Of a stretch of 64,000 bases of DNA, positions 33,430 to 43,239 are shown piece after piece. Both the position numbers and the translations under genes were made by a program. How positions within the stretch are numbered: position 1 is the stretch's first letter; each line of letters starts with the position of its first letter. A model generated the notes under the pieces. It made no database searches. It saw only the letters and a list, made by a program, of their open reading frames with translations, and was not told where the DNA came from. The stretch is from Albidovulum denitrificans (GTDB lineage Bacteria > Pseudomonadota > Alphaproteobacteria > Rhodobacterales > Rhodobacteraceae): NCBI RefSeq assembly GCF_002973535.1, contig NZ_PVEP01000005.1, positions 62,001 through 126,000 of the forward strand, given 5' to 3'.

Positions 33430-34961
33430 GCCGATACCCCCGGCAGAAGGTCGCCGCCCACCGCGTCGATCAGCGCGCCCGAGGCGATCAGGTCGCCCGC
33501 CGCCGCCATGTCGCCCGCCATATAGCGATCCTCGGCCATCGGTGCGATCCGGTTGCGGATCGCGGCCTTCGCCGCCAGCAGCTGCGGCGAGGTCTGGTGC
33601 GGCGCGCGCAGTTCCACGCCCTGCGCGCCCATCATCGCCTCGACACCCAGAATCCAGAACAGGTTCTGCGTCATCGGCAAAAGCCGCCGCGCGCCGTGGC
33701 AGGCCATGGAGACGTGATCCTCCTGATTGGCGGAGGTCGGGGTGGAATCGACTGATGCCGGGTGGGCCATCTGCTTGTTTTCGCTCATCAGGGCGGCGGT
33801 GGTGACCTCGGCGATCATCATGCCGGAATTCAGGCCGGGCCGCGTGGTCAGGAAGCCGGGCAACCCATAGCTGAGCGCCGGATCGACCAGCATGGCGACG
33901 CGGCGCTGGGCTATGGCGCCGATCTCGGCCACGGCAAGGGCGATCATGTCGGCGGCAAGGGCGACCGGCTCGGCATGGAAGTTGCCGCCCGACACGACCT
34001 CGCCCGAGGACAGGACCAAGGGGTTGTCGGTCGCCGCGTTCGCCTCGATCTCAAGCGTGCGGGCGGCCTGGCGCAGCACGTCGAGGCAGGCACCGCCGAC
34101 TTGCGGCTGGCAGCGCAGGCAATAGGGGTCCTGCACCCGTTCGTCATTGTCCTGATGGGCGGCGCGGATGCCTGAACCGTCCATCAACGCGCGCAGCGCC
34201 GCCGCGACCTCGATCTGGCCCGCATGGCCGCGCAGGGTGTGAATCTCTTCTGCGAAGGGCGCGGTGGAGCCCATGGCGGCATCGGTCGATAGCGCGCCGG
34301 TGACGATGGCCGAGCGCAGCGCCCGCTTGGCACGGAAGAGGCCCGCCAGCGCCAGCGCGGTCGACACCTGCGTACCGTTGATGAGCGCCAGCCCCTCTTT
34401 CGCCTCAAGCACCACCGGGGTCAGCCCGGCGCGGGCAAGGGCCGTGTCCCCCGCCATCCGCTCACCCTTCAGCATGGCCTCGCCATGGCCCATCATCACC
34501 GCCGCCATATGGGCAAGCGGCGCAAGATCGCCCGAGGCGCCGACCGATCCCTTTTCCGGGATCACCGGCAGCACGCCCTGGGCCAGCATGCCTTCGATCA
34601 ACGCGACCAGTGCGGGCCGCACGCCCGAGGCGCCGCGACCCAGCGACAAAAGCTTCAGCGTCAGGATCAGCCGCACGATGCTGCCCTCCAGCGGATCGCC
34701 GACGCCGCAGCAATGCGACAGGATCAGGTTGCGCTGAAGCGTCGTCACATCGCCCCGGTCGATGCGGATCGAGGCGAGCTTGCCGAAGCCGGTGTTGACG
34801 CCATAGACCGGATCGTTCCCGGCGACGACGCGGGCGATGCAGTCGGCGGCGCGGGCGATCCCGGCATGGGCCGAGGGGTCGAGGGCAATGGCGGCGCCGT
34901 TCCAGTAGATGTCCTCAAGATCGGAGAGCGTGGCCTTGCCGGGGGTCAGGGTGCGGGTCAT
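33426..34961 (-). CDS. hutH: Histidine ammonia-lyase
   Basis: A 511-residue histidase that removes ammonia from histidine to give urocanate. The autocatalytic MIO prosthetic group forms from Ala142-Ser143-Gly144 in [14 protein letters not shown]. Further signatures are the [10 protein letters not shown] loop with the catalytic tyrosine and [17 protein letters not shown]. The start at 34961 is 1 nt after the hutI stop, and the frame extension upstream is only hutI antiframe sequence. Homotetrameric in the family. Confidence 0.97.
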   Translation of the reverse strand: MTRTLTPGKATLSDLEDIYWNGAAIALDPSAHAGIARAADCIARVVAGNDPVYGVNTGFGKLASIRIDRGDVTTLQRNLILSHCCGVGDPLEGSIVRLILTLKLLSLGRGASGVRPALVALIEGMLAQGVLPVIPEKGSVGASGDLAPLAHMAAVMMGHGEAMLKGERMAGDTALARAGLTPVVLEAKEGLALINGTQVSTALALAGLFRAKRALRSAIVTGALSTDAAMGSTAPFAEEIHTLRGHAGQIEVAAALRALMDGSGIRAAHQDNDERVQDPYCLRCQPQVGGACLDVLRQAARTLEIEANAATDNPLVLSSGEVVSGGNFHAEPVALAADMIALAVAEIGAIAQRRVAMLVDPALSYGLPGFLTTRPGLNSGMMIAEVTTAALMSENKQMAHPASVDSTPTSANQEDHVSMACHGARRLLPMTQNLFWILGVEAMMGAQGVELRAPHQTSPQLLAAKAAIRNRIAPMAEDRYMAGDMAAAGDLIASGALIDAVGGDLLPGVSA

Positions 34962-34962
34962 G

Positions 34963-36171
34963 TCAGACGGTCCGTCCTTTGAAATAGCGGGTGTGGAGCG
35001 GGTTGAAGCCCATCGGGTTGACGAGTTCGGCCGGGTCTGCCGCGTTCCAGATGGCAAGGTCGGCCGACAGCCCCGGCGCGATGCGCCCGGTTTCGGCCCC
35101 CAGACCCAGCGCCTGCGCCGCCGCGCCCGTGGTGCCGTGCAGGCATTCGCCCACCGTCAGGCCGAACAGCACCGCGCCCATGTTCATCGCCAGCAGCAGC
35201 GACATCAGGGGCGAGGTGCCGGGGTTGGCGTCGGTCGCAAGCGCAATCGTGCAGCCATGATCGCGCAGCGCCTGCACCGGCGGCTGTTGCGTTTCGCGCA
35301 GCATGTAGAAGGCGCCGGGCAAGAGGACGGCCACGGTCCCGGCCGCCGCCATGGCCTTCGCGTCCGCCTCGGTCATGTATTCCAGGTGATCGGCCGACAG
35401 CCCGCCGCGCGCCGCCGTCAGCGCCGCGCCGCCCTGCCACGAAAGCTGTTCGGCGTGCAGCTTGACCGGCAGGCCCAGCGTCGCGGCCTTGTCGAAGACC
35501 TGTGCGATTTCCTCTGCCGTGAAGGCCAGATGTTCGCAGAACCCGTCCACGGCATCGGCCAGCCCCTCGGCCTTGGCGGCCTCCATCCCCGGCAGCACGA
35601 CGCTGTCGATATAGCCGCGCCGGTCGTCCCTGAATTCCGGCGGCAGGGCGTGGGCGGCAAGCCAGGTGGTGCGGATGCGGACCGGGCGCATGGTCTGAAG
35701 CCGCCGCGCCGCGCGCAGCATGTTCAGTTCCGCCTCAACCGAAAGGCCATAGCCCGACTTGATCTCTACCGTCGCGACGCCTTCGGCCAGAAGGCTGTCG
35801 AGGCGGGGCAGGGCGGTTTCGACAAGCTCATCGACACTCGCCCCCCGCGTCGCCTTCATGGTGGACACGATGCCGCCGCCCGCTGCCGCGATCTCGGCGT
35901 AGCTGGCGCCTTCCAGACGCATCTGGAATTCGCGCGCGCGATTGCCGCCGTAGACGAGATGGGTGTGGCAGTCGATCAGCGCGGGCGTCACAAGGCGTCC
36001 GCCGCAGTCGGTTAGCGCGCAGCCCTTCGGCTGCGTCACCGTCTTGCCGGTGGCCGCGATTCGGCCATCCCGGATCAGGATCTCGCCCTCGAACGGTTCT
36101 GCTTTCGTCGAGTCCCCGGTGAAAATCCGTGCGTTCACAAGCACGTGGCAATTTTCGGACGGTATCGGCAT
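34963..36171 (-). CDS. hutI: Imidazolonepropionase
   Basis: A 402-residue amidohydrolase, the third enzyme of the pathway, which opens the imidazolone ring to formimidoylglutamate. Zinc ligands are in [14 protein letters not shown], with later motifs [25 protein letters not shown] and [10 protein letters not shown]. It is the first gene of the minus-strand hut operon; the ATG at 36171 has an AGAAGAG-like site. It is divergent from hutF across an 85-bp gap that contains the predicted HutC operator. Confidence 0.96.
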   Translation of the reverse strand: MPIPSENCHVLVNARIFTGDSTKAEPFEGEILIRDGRIAATGKTVTQPKGCALTDCGGRLVTPALIDCHTHLVYGGNRAREFQMRLEGASYAEIAAAGGGIVSTMKATRGASVDELVETALPRLDSLLAEGVATVEIKSGYGLSVEAELNMLRAARRLQTMRPVRIRTTWLAAHALPPEFRDDRRGYIDSVVLPGMEAAKAEGLADAVDGFCEHLAFTAEEIAQVFDKAATLGLPVKLHAEQLSWQGGAALTAARGGLSADHLEYMTEADAKAMAAAGTVAVLLPGAFYMLRETQQPPVQALRDHGCTIALATDANPGTSPLMSLLLAMNMGAVLFGLTVGECLHGTTGAAAQALGLGAETGRIAPGLSADLAIWNAADPAELVNPMGFNPLHTRYFKGRTV

Positions 36172-36200
36172 GGCGGTCTCTTCTGCTTGCGTTTTTATAA

Positions 36201-36208
36201 GTATATAC
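36201..36208. promoter_or_regulatory. Candidate HutC operator between hutI and hutF
   Basis: The palindrome GTATATAC lies in an AT-rich tract (36193-36215) in the 85-bp interval between divergent hutI and hutF. HutC operators in other proteobacteria have a similar GTATATAC-like core. One site here could control both transcription units. Binding is inferred. Confidence 0.55.
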
Positions 36209-36256
36209 ATAAAATCATGCTTGGATAGCCCAAATCTCGGGAAGGGAGCCCTGCCG

Positions 36257-37606
36257 ATGGAGACGATGCTGTTTGCCGAACAGGCGCTTTTGCCAAAGGG
36301 CTGGGCGCGGGATGTGCGTCTGGGGCTGGCGGGTGGTGTCATTGCGGCGGTCGAGGCGGGGGCGGCCCGTCAGGCCGGCGATATCGCGGTCGGCGCGGTG
36401 ATCCCCGGCATCGCGAACCTGCACAGCCACGCCTTTCAGCGCGCGATGGCGGGCCTGACCGAACGGCGCGGGCCGACGGCCGACAGTTTCTGGACCTGGC
36501 GCGATCTGATGTATCGCTTCGCCCTGGACCTTGACCCCGATCAGATGCAGGCCGTGGCCGAGATGGCCTATGTGGAGATGCTTGAGGCCGGGTTCACCCG
36601 CGTGGGGGAGTTCCACTACCTTCACCACGACCGCGACGGGCGGCCCTATGCGGACCCGGCGGAGATGTCGCTGCGCATCCTCGCCGCGGCCGAGGGGGCC
36701 GGGATCGCGCTGACCCATCTGCCGGTCTTCTATGCGCATTCCGACTTTGGCGGTGCCGCGCCGGGCGACGGGCAGCGGCGGTTTATCCATGACCTCGACG
36801 CCTTCCTGCGCCTGACCGAACGGCTTTGCGCCGCCATGACGCGGCCCCTTGACCGGCTGGGCATCGCGCCCCATTCGCTGCGTGCCGCGACGGAAGAGGA
36901 GGTGCGCGCCCTCGTCGCCGCCCATCCCGGTTGTCCGGTCCATATCCACGTCGCCGAACAGATGCGCGAGGTCGAGGACAGCGTCGCGCATTCCGGCCTT
37001 CGCCCGGTCGAGGTGCTGCTGAACCGGATCGGCATCGACGCGCGCTGGTGTCTGATCCACGCGACCCACCTGACGGATGCGGAGCGCCGGGGGATCGCCG
37101 CCTCCGGCGCCGTCGCGGGGCTTTGCCCGGTGACAGAGGCCAATCTGGGCGATGGCCTGTTCCCCGCGCGCGATTTCCTGACCGATGGCGGGTGCTTCGG
37201 CGTTGGCAGTGACAGCAATGTGGAGATTTCGCTGCGCGAGGAGTTGAAGATCCTCGAATACGGCCAGCGCCTGTTCTCTCGCGGGCGCAATGTGCTGGCC
37301 GAGGGGTCAGGTTCCACGGGCGGTGCGTTGCTGCGGGGGGCGCTGTCCGGGGGGGCGCAGGCCCTTGGCGCGCCCGCGCCGGAGCTGGCGGCGGGGGCGT
37401 CGGCCGATCTGGTGGTCCTGCGCGACACTGTCGGCCTGCGGGCCGGGGGCGACCGTATCCTCGATCGCTGGATCTTTGGCGCTGACGTCGCGGTCGATCA
37501 GGTCTGGGTCGGCGGTGCGCGGGTTGTCAGCGGCGGGCGTCACCGCGACCGCGACCGGATTGCGGGGGCCTATGCGAAGGTGCTGGCAGGGTTGGTGGAC
37601 GGGTAG
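36257..37606 (+). CDS. hutF: Formimidoylglutamate deiminase
   Basis: A 449-residue amidohydrolase that deaminates formimidoylglutamate to N-formylglutamate. Metal ligands: [13 protein letters not shown] (HxH), the HHDRDGRPY-like [20 protein letters not shown], and [12 protein letters not shown] near the end. The start at 36257 (METMLF) has GAAGGGAG upstream, while the longer open frame runs antisense through hutI and is rejected. Divergent from hutIHGUDC, likely under shared HutC control. Confidence 0.95.
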   Translation: METMLFAEQALLPKGWARDVRLGLAGGVIAAVEAGAARQAGDIAVGAVIPGIANLHSHAFQRAMAGLTERRGPTADSFWTWRDLMYRFALDLDPDQMQAVAEMAYVEMLEAGFTRVGEFHYLHHDRDGRPYADPAEMSLRILAAAEGAGIALTHLPVFYAHSDFGGAAPGDGQRRFIHDLDAFLRLTERLCAAMTRPLDRLGIAPHSLRAATEEEVRALVAAHPGCPVHIHVAEQMREVEDSVAHSGLRPVEVLLNRIGIDARWCLIHATHLTDAERRGIAASGAVAGLCPVTEANLGDGLFPARDFLTDGGCFGVGSDSNVEISLREELKILEYGQRLFSRGRNVLAEGSGSTGGALLRGALSGGAQALGAPAPELAAGASADLVVLRDTVGLRAGGDRILDRWIFGADVAVDQVWVGGARVVSGGRHRDRDRIAGAYAKVLAGLVDG

Positions 37607-37745
37607 GGCGCGCGTTCACGGATTCTTAAGAGAATCACCCTATGGTTGCATTTTGGTCGCGTGGAAGCGATTTTTTCCAGATCGGCAACGATCCGCCCAA
37701 TCCACCCCCGTATCGTCAATTTCAACCATGGGTTGTCTTAAATTT

Positions 37746-37787
37746 GGCGCATTTGTGGCGGATTTCTGAACCAAATGCGCCTTTTTT
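37746..37787 (+). terminator. Strong intrinsic terminator, about 140 bp after hutF
   Basis: A perfect 10-bp stem, GGCGCATTTG (37746-37755) and CAAATGCGCC (37772-37781), with a 16-nt loop, followed by six T. It ends either the hutF transcript or a separate short RNA that starts in the 140-bp gap after hutF (see findings). Confidence 0.85.
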
Positions 37788-37874
37788 CGGACAATTCTGA
37801 GGGGGAAACTGGTCTCAGGTAGCGAGTGTGGCCGTAATTCCGACATCTTTCACCCCAACCGGAGGCCCCGAAAC

Positions 37875-38048
37875 ATGACCGATCTCGTCGAAAAAGCCCG
37901 CATTGGCCGTACCAACGCCCTGAACCACATCTCGTCCGGGAACCGCAATATCTTCCAGCCGTCCCGTCCCGCCGCCACCCGCCGCGCGCTGCCTTGCGCG
38001 TTTGTGTCAAGCCGCGCGCGGCTTGGCGGTCAGGCGACGCTGGTCTGA
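37875..38048 (+). CDS. Small basic protein (57 aa) between two terminators
   Basis: Not recognised. The ORF encodes 57 residues, starting MTDLVEKARIGRTNALNHI and ending RARLGGQATLV, with ten arginines or lysines, one cysteine, and no signal peptide or membrane helix. Evidence that it is real: a GGAGG ribosome site 9 nt before the ATG, an intrinsic terminator 88 bp upstream that isolates it from hutF, and a second hairpin with a T-rich tail 34 bp after its stop. It is therefore a single-gene transcription unit. Function unknown; nucleic-acid binding is conceivable from the charge only. Confidence 0.6.
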   Translation: MTDLVEKARIGRTNALNHISSGNRNIFQPSRPAATRRALPCAFVSSRARLGGQATLV

Positions 38049-38082
38049 GCCAGGCGCAAACCGGCGCCAGCCGGAAACCATG

Positions 38083-38119
38083 AAGGGCGCGGGCCGGGGG
38101 CACGCGCCCTTTCCCTTTT
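38083..38119 (+). terminator. Intrinsic terminator after the 57-aa gene
   Basis: The inverted repeat AAGGGCGCG (38083-38091) and CGCGCCCTT (38103-38111) around an 11-nt G-rich loop is followed by a T-rich tail (TTTCCCTTTT). It lies 34 bp after the stop of the 57-residue ORF. Confidence 0.75.
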
Positions 38120-38126
38120 GCCGGGG

Positions 38127-38234
38127 TCAGATCGCGGCCCAGTCGTCGAACACCCAGTCGCGGCTTGGCGGAACCGGCCGCAGGGGGCGCTTTTTCTCTT
38201 GCGGATCGGGTGTTTGCGGCGGCGGGCGTGTCAT
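38127..38234 (-). CDS. Very small Pro-rich protein (35 aa)
   Basis: Not recognised. A 35-residue ORF, MTRPPPQTPDPQEKKRPL and then a tail ending DWVFDDWAAI, preceded by a strong AAGGAGA ribosome site 6 nt before the ATG. The Pro/Lys-rich first half and the acidic-aromatic tail would be unusual for a random frame. It is convergent with the 57-aa gene, and the 38083-38119 hairpin lies between them. Too short for a firm call. Confidence 0.45.
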   Translation of the reverse strand: MTRPPPQTPDPQEKKRPLRPVPPSRDWVFDDWAAI

Positions 38235-38612
38235 GGCGTTCTCCTTCGCGTCAGGCAAGAGATAGGGGCCATGCACCTCCATGCCATCGGTGTTTCAGGC
38301 CGCTGTCGGGGCTGTGAGATGTCGTGTAACGGGCGGGGACGATGCTTTGAAATACGGCCCCGCCCGGTTTCCCTTCGGACCCTTCGAAATGCCTTGCATC
38401 AATGGGTCCAGATTACCCCAGTGCGGCGCCGGACGCAGGTCGGGAATACCGCCAGTCCGCACCGCGCCACCCGTCACAAGGTCGCGATAAACGTCGCAAT
38501 GTCGCGATCCTGCGCCAGAGCGGGTGCCGTTCGTGATAGGCTGCCCCCGTCACGGCACCGTCGCGCCCAAGGGTGCGGGCGTCCCGTGACCGTCATGGAA
38601 GGGAGGAAACCC
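38235..38612. other. 378-bp region without a convincing gene
   Basis: No ORF with a ribosome site was found. It holds a GC-rich inverted repeat, GGGCGGGG (38331-38338) with CCCCGCCC (38358-38365), which could fold over a 19-nt loop, and a cluster of three GTCGC repeats (38481-38505, twice as GTCGCGAT), which could be a protein-binding site for the GFA-family gene downstream. Otherwise nothing is visible. Confidence 0.5.
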
Positions 38613-39050
38613 ATGTCCGATTATCAGGGCGGTTGCGCCCATGTTCATACCCGCGCGGCCGCGGAACCGATCGACAACCATGTCTGCCACTGCAATGTCT
38701 GCAAGGCGGTGACCGGCCAGCAGACCACGCATGTGGCCTTCTTCAACTGGGGTGACCTCAAGGTCGATCACCCCGAGAAACTCGCGCGCCAGCCCTTCAA
38801 CGCCAACAACCCCGACGGGCCGCTTGAGCTTTGCACCTGCACCGATTGCGGGGCGGCGATCCTGCTGGACGACAAGCAAAAGCGCATCCGCGTCGCGGTG
38901 CCGAACATCATGGGCTATGACGACGCGCATTTTCCGCAGGCCAGCTACCACGCCTTCTACGACGACACGAAGGGTTATCCGAAACCCAGCGACGGGCGCC
39001 CGGTCTATGAAGGGCTGCGGCCCGAATTCGTCTGGCCGAAAGGCGCCTGA
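38613..39050 (+). CDS. GFA-family (glutathione-dependent formaldehyde-activating enzyme-like) protein
   Basis: A 145-residue protein of the GFA/CENP-V fold, which binds zinc through conserved cysteines: CHCNVCKAVTG (about 25-35) and CTCTDCGAAI (about 69-78) are seen. The founding member, Gfa of Paracoccus, was reported to promote S-hydroxymethylglutathione formation, but most family members have no proven activity, so no gene symbol is given. The start at 38613 (GGGAGG upstream) is preferred over the longer open frame to 38118. No glutathione-dependent formaldehyde dehydrogenase gene is near. Confidence 0.85.
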   Translation: MSDYQGGCAHVHTRAAAEPIDNHVCHCNVCKAVTGQQTTHVAFFNWGDLKVDHPEKLARQPFNANNPDGPLELCTCTDCGAAILLDDKQKRIRVAVPNIMGYDDAHFPQASYHAFYDDTKGYPKPSDGRPVYEGLRPEFVWPKGA

Positions 39051-39059
39051 CGGGATCAG

Positions 39060-39101
39060 CCTTGCATCCGGCGTAGGATCATCCATGCGCCGGGTGCAAG
39101 G
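39060..39101 (+). terminator. Long stem-loop after the GFA gene
   Basis: A 14-bp stem with a single G-U pair (CCTTGCATCCGGCG and CGCCGGGTGCAAGG, 14-nt loop) begins 10 bp after the GFA stop. No T-run follows, so it may stabilise the mRNA end or aid Rho-dependent termination. Confidence 0.45.
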
Positions 39102-39185
39102 CGGGGCTGTCGAAACGTGGGTGGTCACGATGAGGTGAGGGGCATATCTCCTCGGGCAAACGAAACCATGCCTGAGGGATGAAAA

Positions 39186-39335
39186 ATGCTTGCAGCACAG
39201 CGTCGTAACGGCCTGCTCAGCGAATTCGTCCGCGCAGTCTTCAGCATCGGCCGCGTCTTTTCGTCGGCCCTTCCTGGCGAACCGGCCCCGTACTGGACCG
39301 ATTACCTGCGCGAGACGGATCACAAGAAGGACTGA
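39186..39335 (+). CDS. Small protein (49 aa)
   Basis: Not recognised. The 49-residue ORF, MLAAQRRNGLLSEFVRAVFS and onward, ends TDYLRETDHKKD. A GAGGG ribosome site lies just upstream, and an intrinsic terminator (39363-39393) closes it 27 bp after the stop, so it looks like a short independent unit. A central amphipathic helix (LLSEFVRAVFSIGRVFSSAL) suggests membrane-surface association. It lies directly upstream of rplO. Confidence 0.55.
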   Translation: MLAAQRRNGLLSEFVRAVFSIGRVFSSALPGEPAPYWTDYLRETDHKKD

Positions 39336-39362
39336 GATATCGGGTGACATGACCCGTTGAGG

Positions 39363-39393
39363 GGGCCGCAGCCGCAGGGTTGCGGCCCTTCTG
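39363..39393 (+). terminator. Intrinsic terminator before rplO
   Basis: A perfect 8-bp stem, GGGCCGCA (39363-39370) and TGCGGCCC (39381-39388), followed by TTCTGTTT. It separates the 49-aa gene from rplO, so the ribosomal run needs its own promoter in 39394-39550. Confidence 0.75.
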
Positions 39394-39550
39394 TTTCCGG
39401 CGTAGCCACGCCCTGCCATCGGGCTTGATCGCCAAGGGCAATGCGACTATACGCCCCCGGTGGCCCCAAGGGGCCCGAGTCTGAAAATCAAGAAATGCCG
39501 TGTGGTCCCATCCGTCGCTGGCGGGGCTTTTCCGGCCAGGAGAGAGCGAC

Positions 39551-40024
39551 ATGAAACTGAATGAACTCCGGGACAATCCCGGTGCCGCCAAGAAATCCAA
39601 GCGCGTTGCGCGCGGTCCGGGTTCGGGCAAGGGCAAGACCGCGGGCCGCGGTATCAAGGGCCAGAAATCCCGTTCGGGCGTGGCCATCGGCGGTTACGAA
39701 GGCGGCCAGATGCCGCTTTACCGGCGCCTGCCGAAGCGCGGCTTCAACAAGCCGAACGCCAAGAAATTCGCCGTCGTGAACCTGGGTCAGCTTCAGGCTT
39801 TCGTCGACGCGGGCAAGCTGGACGCCAAGGCCGAGATCACCGAAGACCTGCTGGTCGCGTCCGGCGTCGTGCGCCGCAAGCTTGACGGTGTGCGCGTTCT
39901 GGCGAAGGGTGAGATCAAAGCGAAGCTGAAGCTTTCCGTCACCGGCGCTTCCAAGGCGGCGGTCGCTGCGGTGGAAAAAGCGGGCGGCGCGCTGACTGTC
40001 ACGACTGCGTCGGCGGCTGAATAA
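39551..40024 (+). CDS. rplO: 50S ribosomal protein L15
   Basis: A 157-residue large-subunit protein, late in ribosome assembly. Family features: [19 protein letters not shown], the [20 protein letters not shown] glycine/basic region, and the YRRLPKRGF core. The start at 39551 has GGAGAG upstream. In most bacteria rplO follows rpmD in the spc operon; here it follows a terminator and a small unrelated gene, so the operon is split. Confidence 0.98.
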   Translation: MKLNELRDNPGAAKKSKRVARGPGSGKGKTAGRGIKGQKSRSGVAIGGYEGGQMPLYRRLPKRGFNKPNAKKFAVVNLGQLQAFVDAGKLDAKAEITEDLLVASGVVRRKLDGVRVLAKGEIKAKLKLSVTGASKAAVAAVEKAGGALTVTTASAAE

Positions 40025-40126
40025 GGTGTTGTGGGCGGTGATCGCGCCGCTTACATAGACCCAGAGTTTTCCAACGCCGCCGACCGGAAAACGGTTCGGC
40101 GGCGTTGCCCATGAAAGAGACTTGGA

Positions 40127-41488
<1,362 letters not shown>

Positions 41489-41515
41489 TCCGGCCACCAG
41501 ACAGGGGGACAGTCG

Positions 41516-42160
41516 ATGGTCAATCTTATTCTGCTTGGCCCGCCGGGGGCGGGGAAGGGGACGCAGGCGCGTATTCTGGTCGAGGGACGTGGCCTGGTGC
41601 AGCTTTCGACCGGCGACATGCTGCGCGCGGCGATGGCGTCCGGTACCGAGATGGGCAAGAAGGTTTCTGCCGTCATGGCGGCGGGGCAGCTTGTCACGGA
41701 TGAGATCGTGATCGGCCTGATCGAGGAAAAGCTGGCCGGGGGCGGTTCGGGCTTTATCTTCGACGGCTTTCCGCGGACGCTGGCGCAGGCCGATGCGCTG
41801 GGCGACCTGCTGGCCCGCATGGGGCAAAGCCTTGATGCCGTGATCGAGATGCGGGTGGACGACGCGGCGCTGGTCGCGCGTATCACCGCGCGGTCGACCT
41901 GCGGGACTTGCGGTGAGGTCTATAACGATGTGACCAAGCCGATCCCGGCCGACGGCAAATGTACGGTCTGCGGCGGGACGGAGTTCACGCGCCGCTCCGA
42001 CGACAATGAGGACAGCCTGAAACAGCGGCTGATGGAATATTACAAGAAGACTTCGCCGCTGATCGGGTATTATTACCACGCGGGCAAGCTGACGGCGGTC
42101 GATGGCCTTGGCGAAATCGGTGACGTCGCGAAATCCATTGCCGGGGTGCTGGATCGCTGA
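41516..42160 (+). CDS. adk: Adenylate kinase
   Basis: A 214-residue kinase catalysing ATP + AMP to 2 ADP. The P-loop is GPPGAGKGT near the N terminus; DGFPRT follows. The LID region carries four cysteines ([10 protein letters not shown], then CTVCGG), so this is the long, zinc-binding form. It sits in its common place after secY. Confidence 0.97.
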   Translation: MVNLILLGPPGAGKGTQARILVEGRGLVQLSTGDMLRAAMASGTEMGKKVSAVMAAGQLVTDEIVIGLIEEKLAGGGSGFIFDGFPRTLAQADALGDLLARMGQSLDAVIEMRVDDAALVARITARSTCGTCGEVYNDVTKPIPADGKCTVCGGTEFTRRSDDNEDSLKQRLMEYYKKTSPLIGYYYHAGKLTAVDGLGEIGDVAKSIAGVLDR

Positions 42161-42266
42161 GGGGTGTCTTGACCTTGTTGGGGAAACCCACTAGGTCACG
42201 GCGTCTCGCAAGAGAATCGTCTTGATTTGCCGATCATTTCCCAAAGCGAATCAGAGCGGACAAGCC

Positions 42267-42329
42267 GGCCCGAAGGTCTACGACCCCTCGGGCCACAGTT
42301 GTGAAAAAAGGTTCCGGCGCTACGGAACC
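42267..42329 (+). promoter_or_regulatory. Two-hairpin leader of rpsM
   Basis: The 189-bp gap between adk and rpsM contains two perfect stem-loops: GGCCCGA (42267-42273) with TCGGGCC (42288-42294), and GGTTCCG (42310-42316) with CGGAACC (42323-42329). The second ends 6 bp before the AAAGGA ribosome site of the GTG start. In Escherichia coli, ribosomal protein S4 represses the alpha operon through the rpsM leader; a comparable role here is an inference. Confidence 0.5.
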
Positions 42330-42349
42330 GCAACGAAAGGACAGAACGC

Positions 42350-42718
42350 GTGGCACGTATTGCTGGCGTCAACATTCCGACGGGGAAACGCGTCCCCATC
42401 GCCCTTCAGTACATCCACGGCATCGGGAACGACATCGCCCACAAGATCTGTGAAGCGGTCAACATCGAACCGACCCGCCGGGTGAACGAACTTTCCGACG
42501 CCGAAGTGCTCGCCATCCGCGAACACATCGACGCGAACTATACGGTTGAAGGCGACCTTCGCCGTGAAGTGCAGATGAACATCAAGCGCCTGATGGACCT
42601 TGGTTGCTACCGTGGCCTGCGCCACCGCCGCAACCTGCCGGTTCGCGGTCAGCGCACCCACACCAACGCCCGCACCCGCAAGGGCCCGGCGAAAGCCATC
42701 GCTGGCAAGAAGAAGTAA
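42350..42718 (+). CDS. rpsM: 30S ribosomal protein S13
   Basis: A 122-residue small-subunit head protein that contacts tRNA and 50S. Start is GTG at 42350, with AAAGGA 8 nt upstream; the protein begins (M)[34 protein letters not shown] and a basic end are the family mark. The two-hairpin leader lies directly upstream. Confidence 0.97.
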   Translation: MARIAGVNIPTGKRVPIALQYIHGIGNDIAHKICEAVNIEPTRRVNELSDAEVLAIREHIDANYTVEGDLRREVQMNIKRLMDLGCYRGLRHRRNLPVRGQRTHTNARTRKGPAKAIAGKKK

Positions 42719-42733
42719 GGGGAGCGCAGGACA

Positions 42734-43123
42734 ATGGCACGCGATAAGGTTCGCATGAAGCGCAAGGAACGGAAGAACATCGCCGCGGGTGTGGCGCATG
42801 TGAATTCCTCCTTCAACAACACCAAGATCCTGATCTCCGACGTTCAGGGCAACGCCATCGCCTGGTCTTCGGCCGGCACGATGGGCTTCAAGGGCTCGCG
42901 CAAGTCGACGCCCTATGCCGCCCAGATGGCTGCCGAGGATGTCGCGCGCAAGGCGCAGGAACACGGCGTGAAGACGCTGGAAGTCGAAGTGCAAGGCCCC
43001 GGTTCGGGCCGTGAATCGGCGCTGCGCGGCCTTGCTGCCGCGGGCTTCAACATCACGTCGATCCGCGACGTGACGCCGATCGCGCATAACGGTTGCCGGC
43101 CGCCGAAGCGCCGCCGCGTCTGA
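42734..43123 (+). CDS. rpsK: 30S ribosomal protein S11
   Basis: A 129-residue platform protein of the small subunit: [27 protein letters not shown] and the final [11 protein letters not shown] are typical. It is 15 bp after rpsM and has its own GGGGAG site. A strong terminator-like hairpin follows its stop. Confidence 0.98.
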   Translation: MARDKVRMKRKERKNIAAGVAHVNSSFNNTKILISDVQGNAIAWSSAGTMGFKGSRKSTPYAAQMAAEDVARKAQEHGVKTLEVEVQGPGSGRESALRGLAAAGFNITSIRDVTPIAHNGCRPPKRRRV

Positions 43124-43133
43124 TTATATGACC

Positions 43134-43182
43134 GCAGTCCGGGCCGTGCGCGTTGCGCGGCCCGGACTGCTTTCGCTTTTTT
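43134..43182 (+). terminator. Strong hairpin with T-rich tail between rpsK and rpoA
   Basis: A perfect 13-bp stem, GCAGTCCGGGCCG (43134-43146) and CGGCCCGGACTGC (43158-43170), with an 11-nt loop, followed by TTTCGCTTTTTT. It has all marks of an intrinsic terminator, yet stands inside the rpsM-rpsK-rpoA-rplQ unit, so rpoA probably depends on read-through or a promoter in the remaining 57 bp. Confidence 0.85.
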
Positions 43183-43239
43183 CCTCGGGCGTTCCCGGAA
43201 ACTGGACATGGGCCGGGAACAGGTATGGAGGCAGATCGC

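Noticed and set aside
38295-38477. 60-codon minus-strand ORF in the 378-bp gap
   Set aside because: No ribosome site and no recognisable composition; the GC-rich inverted repeat lies inside it.
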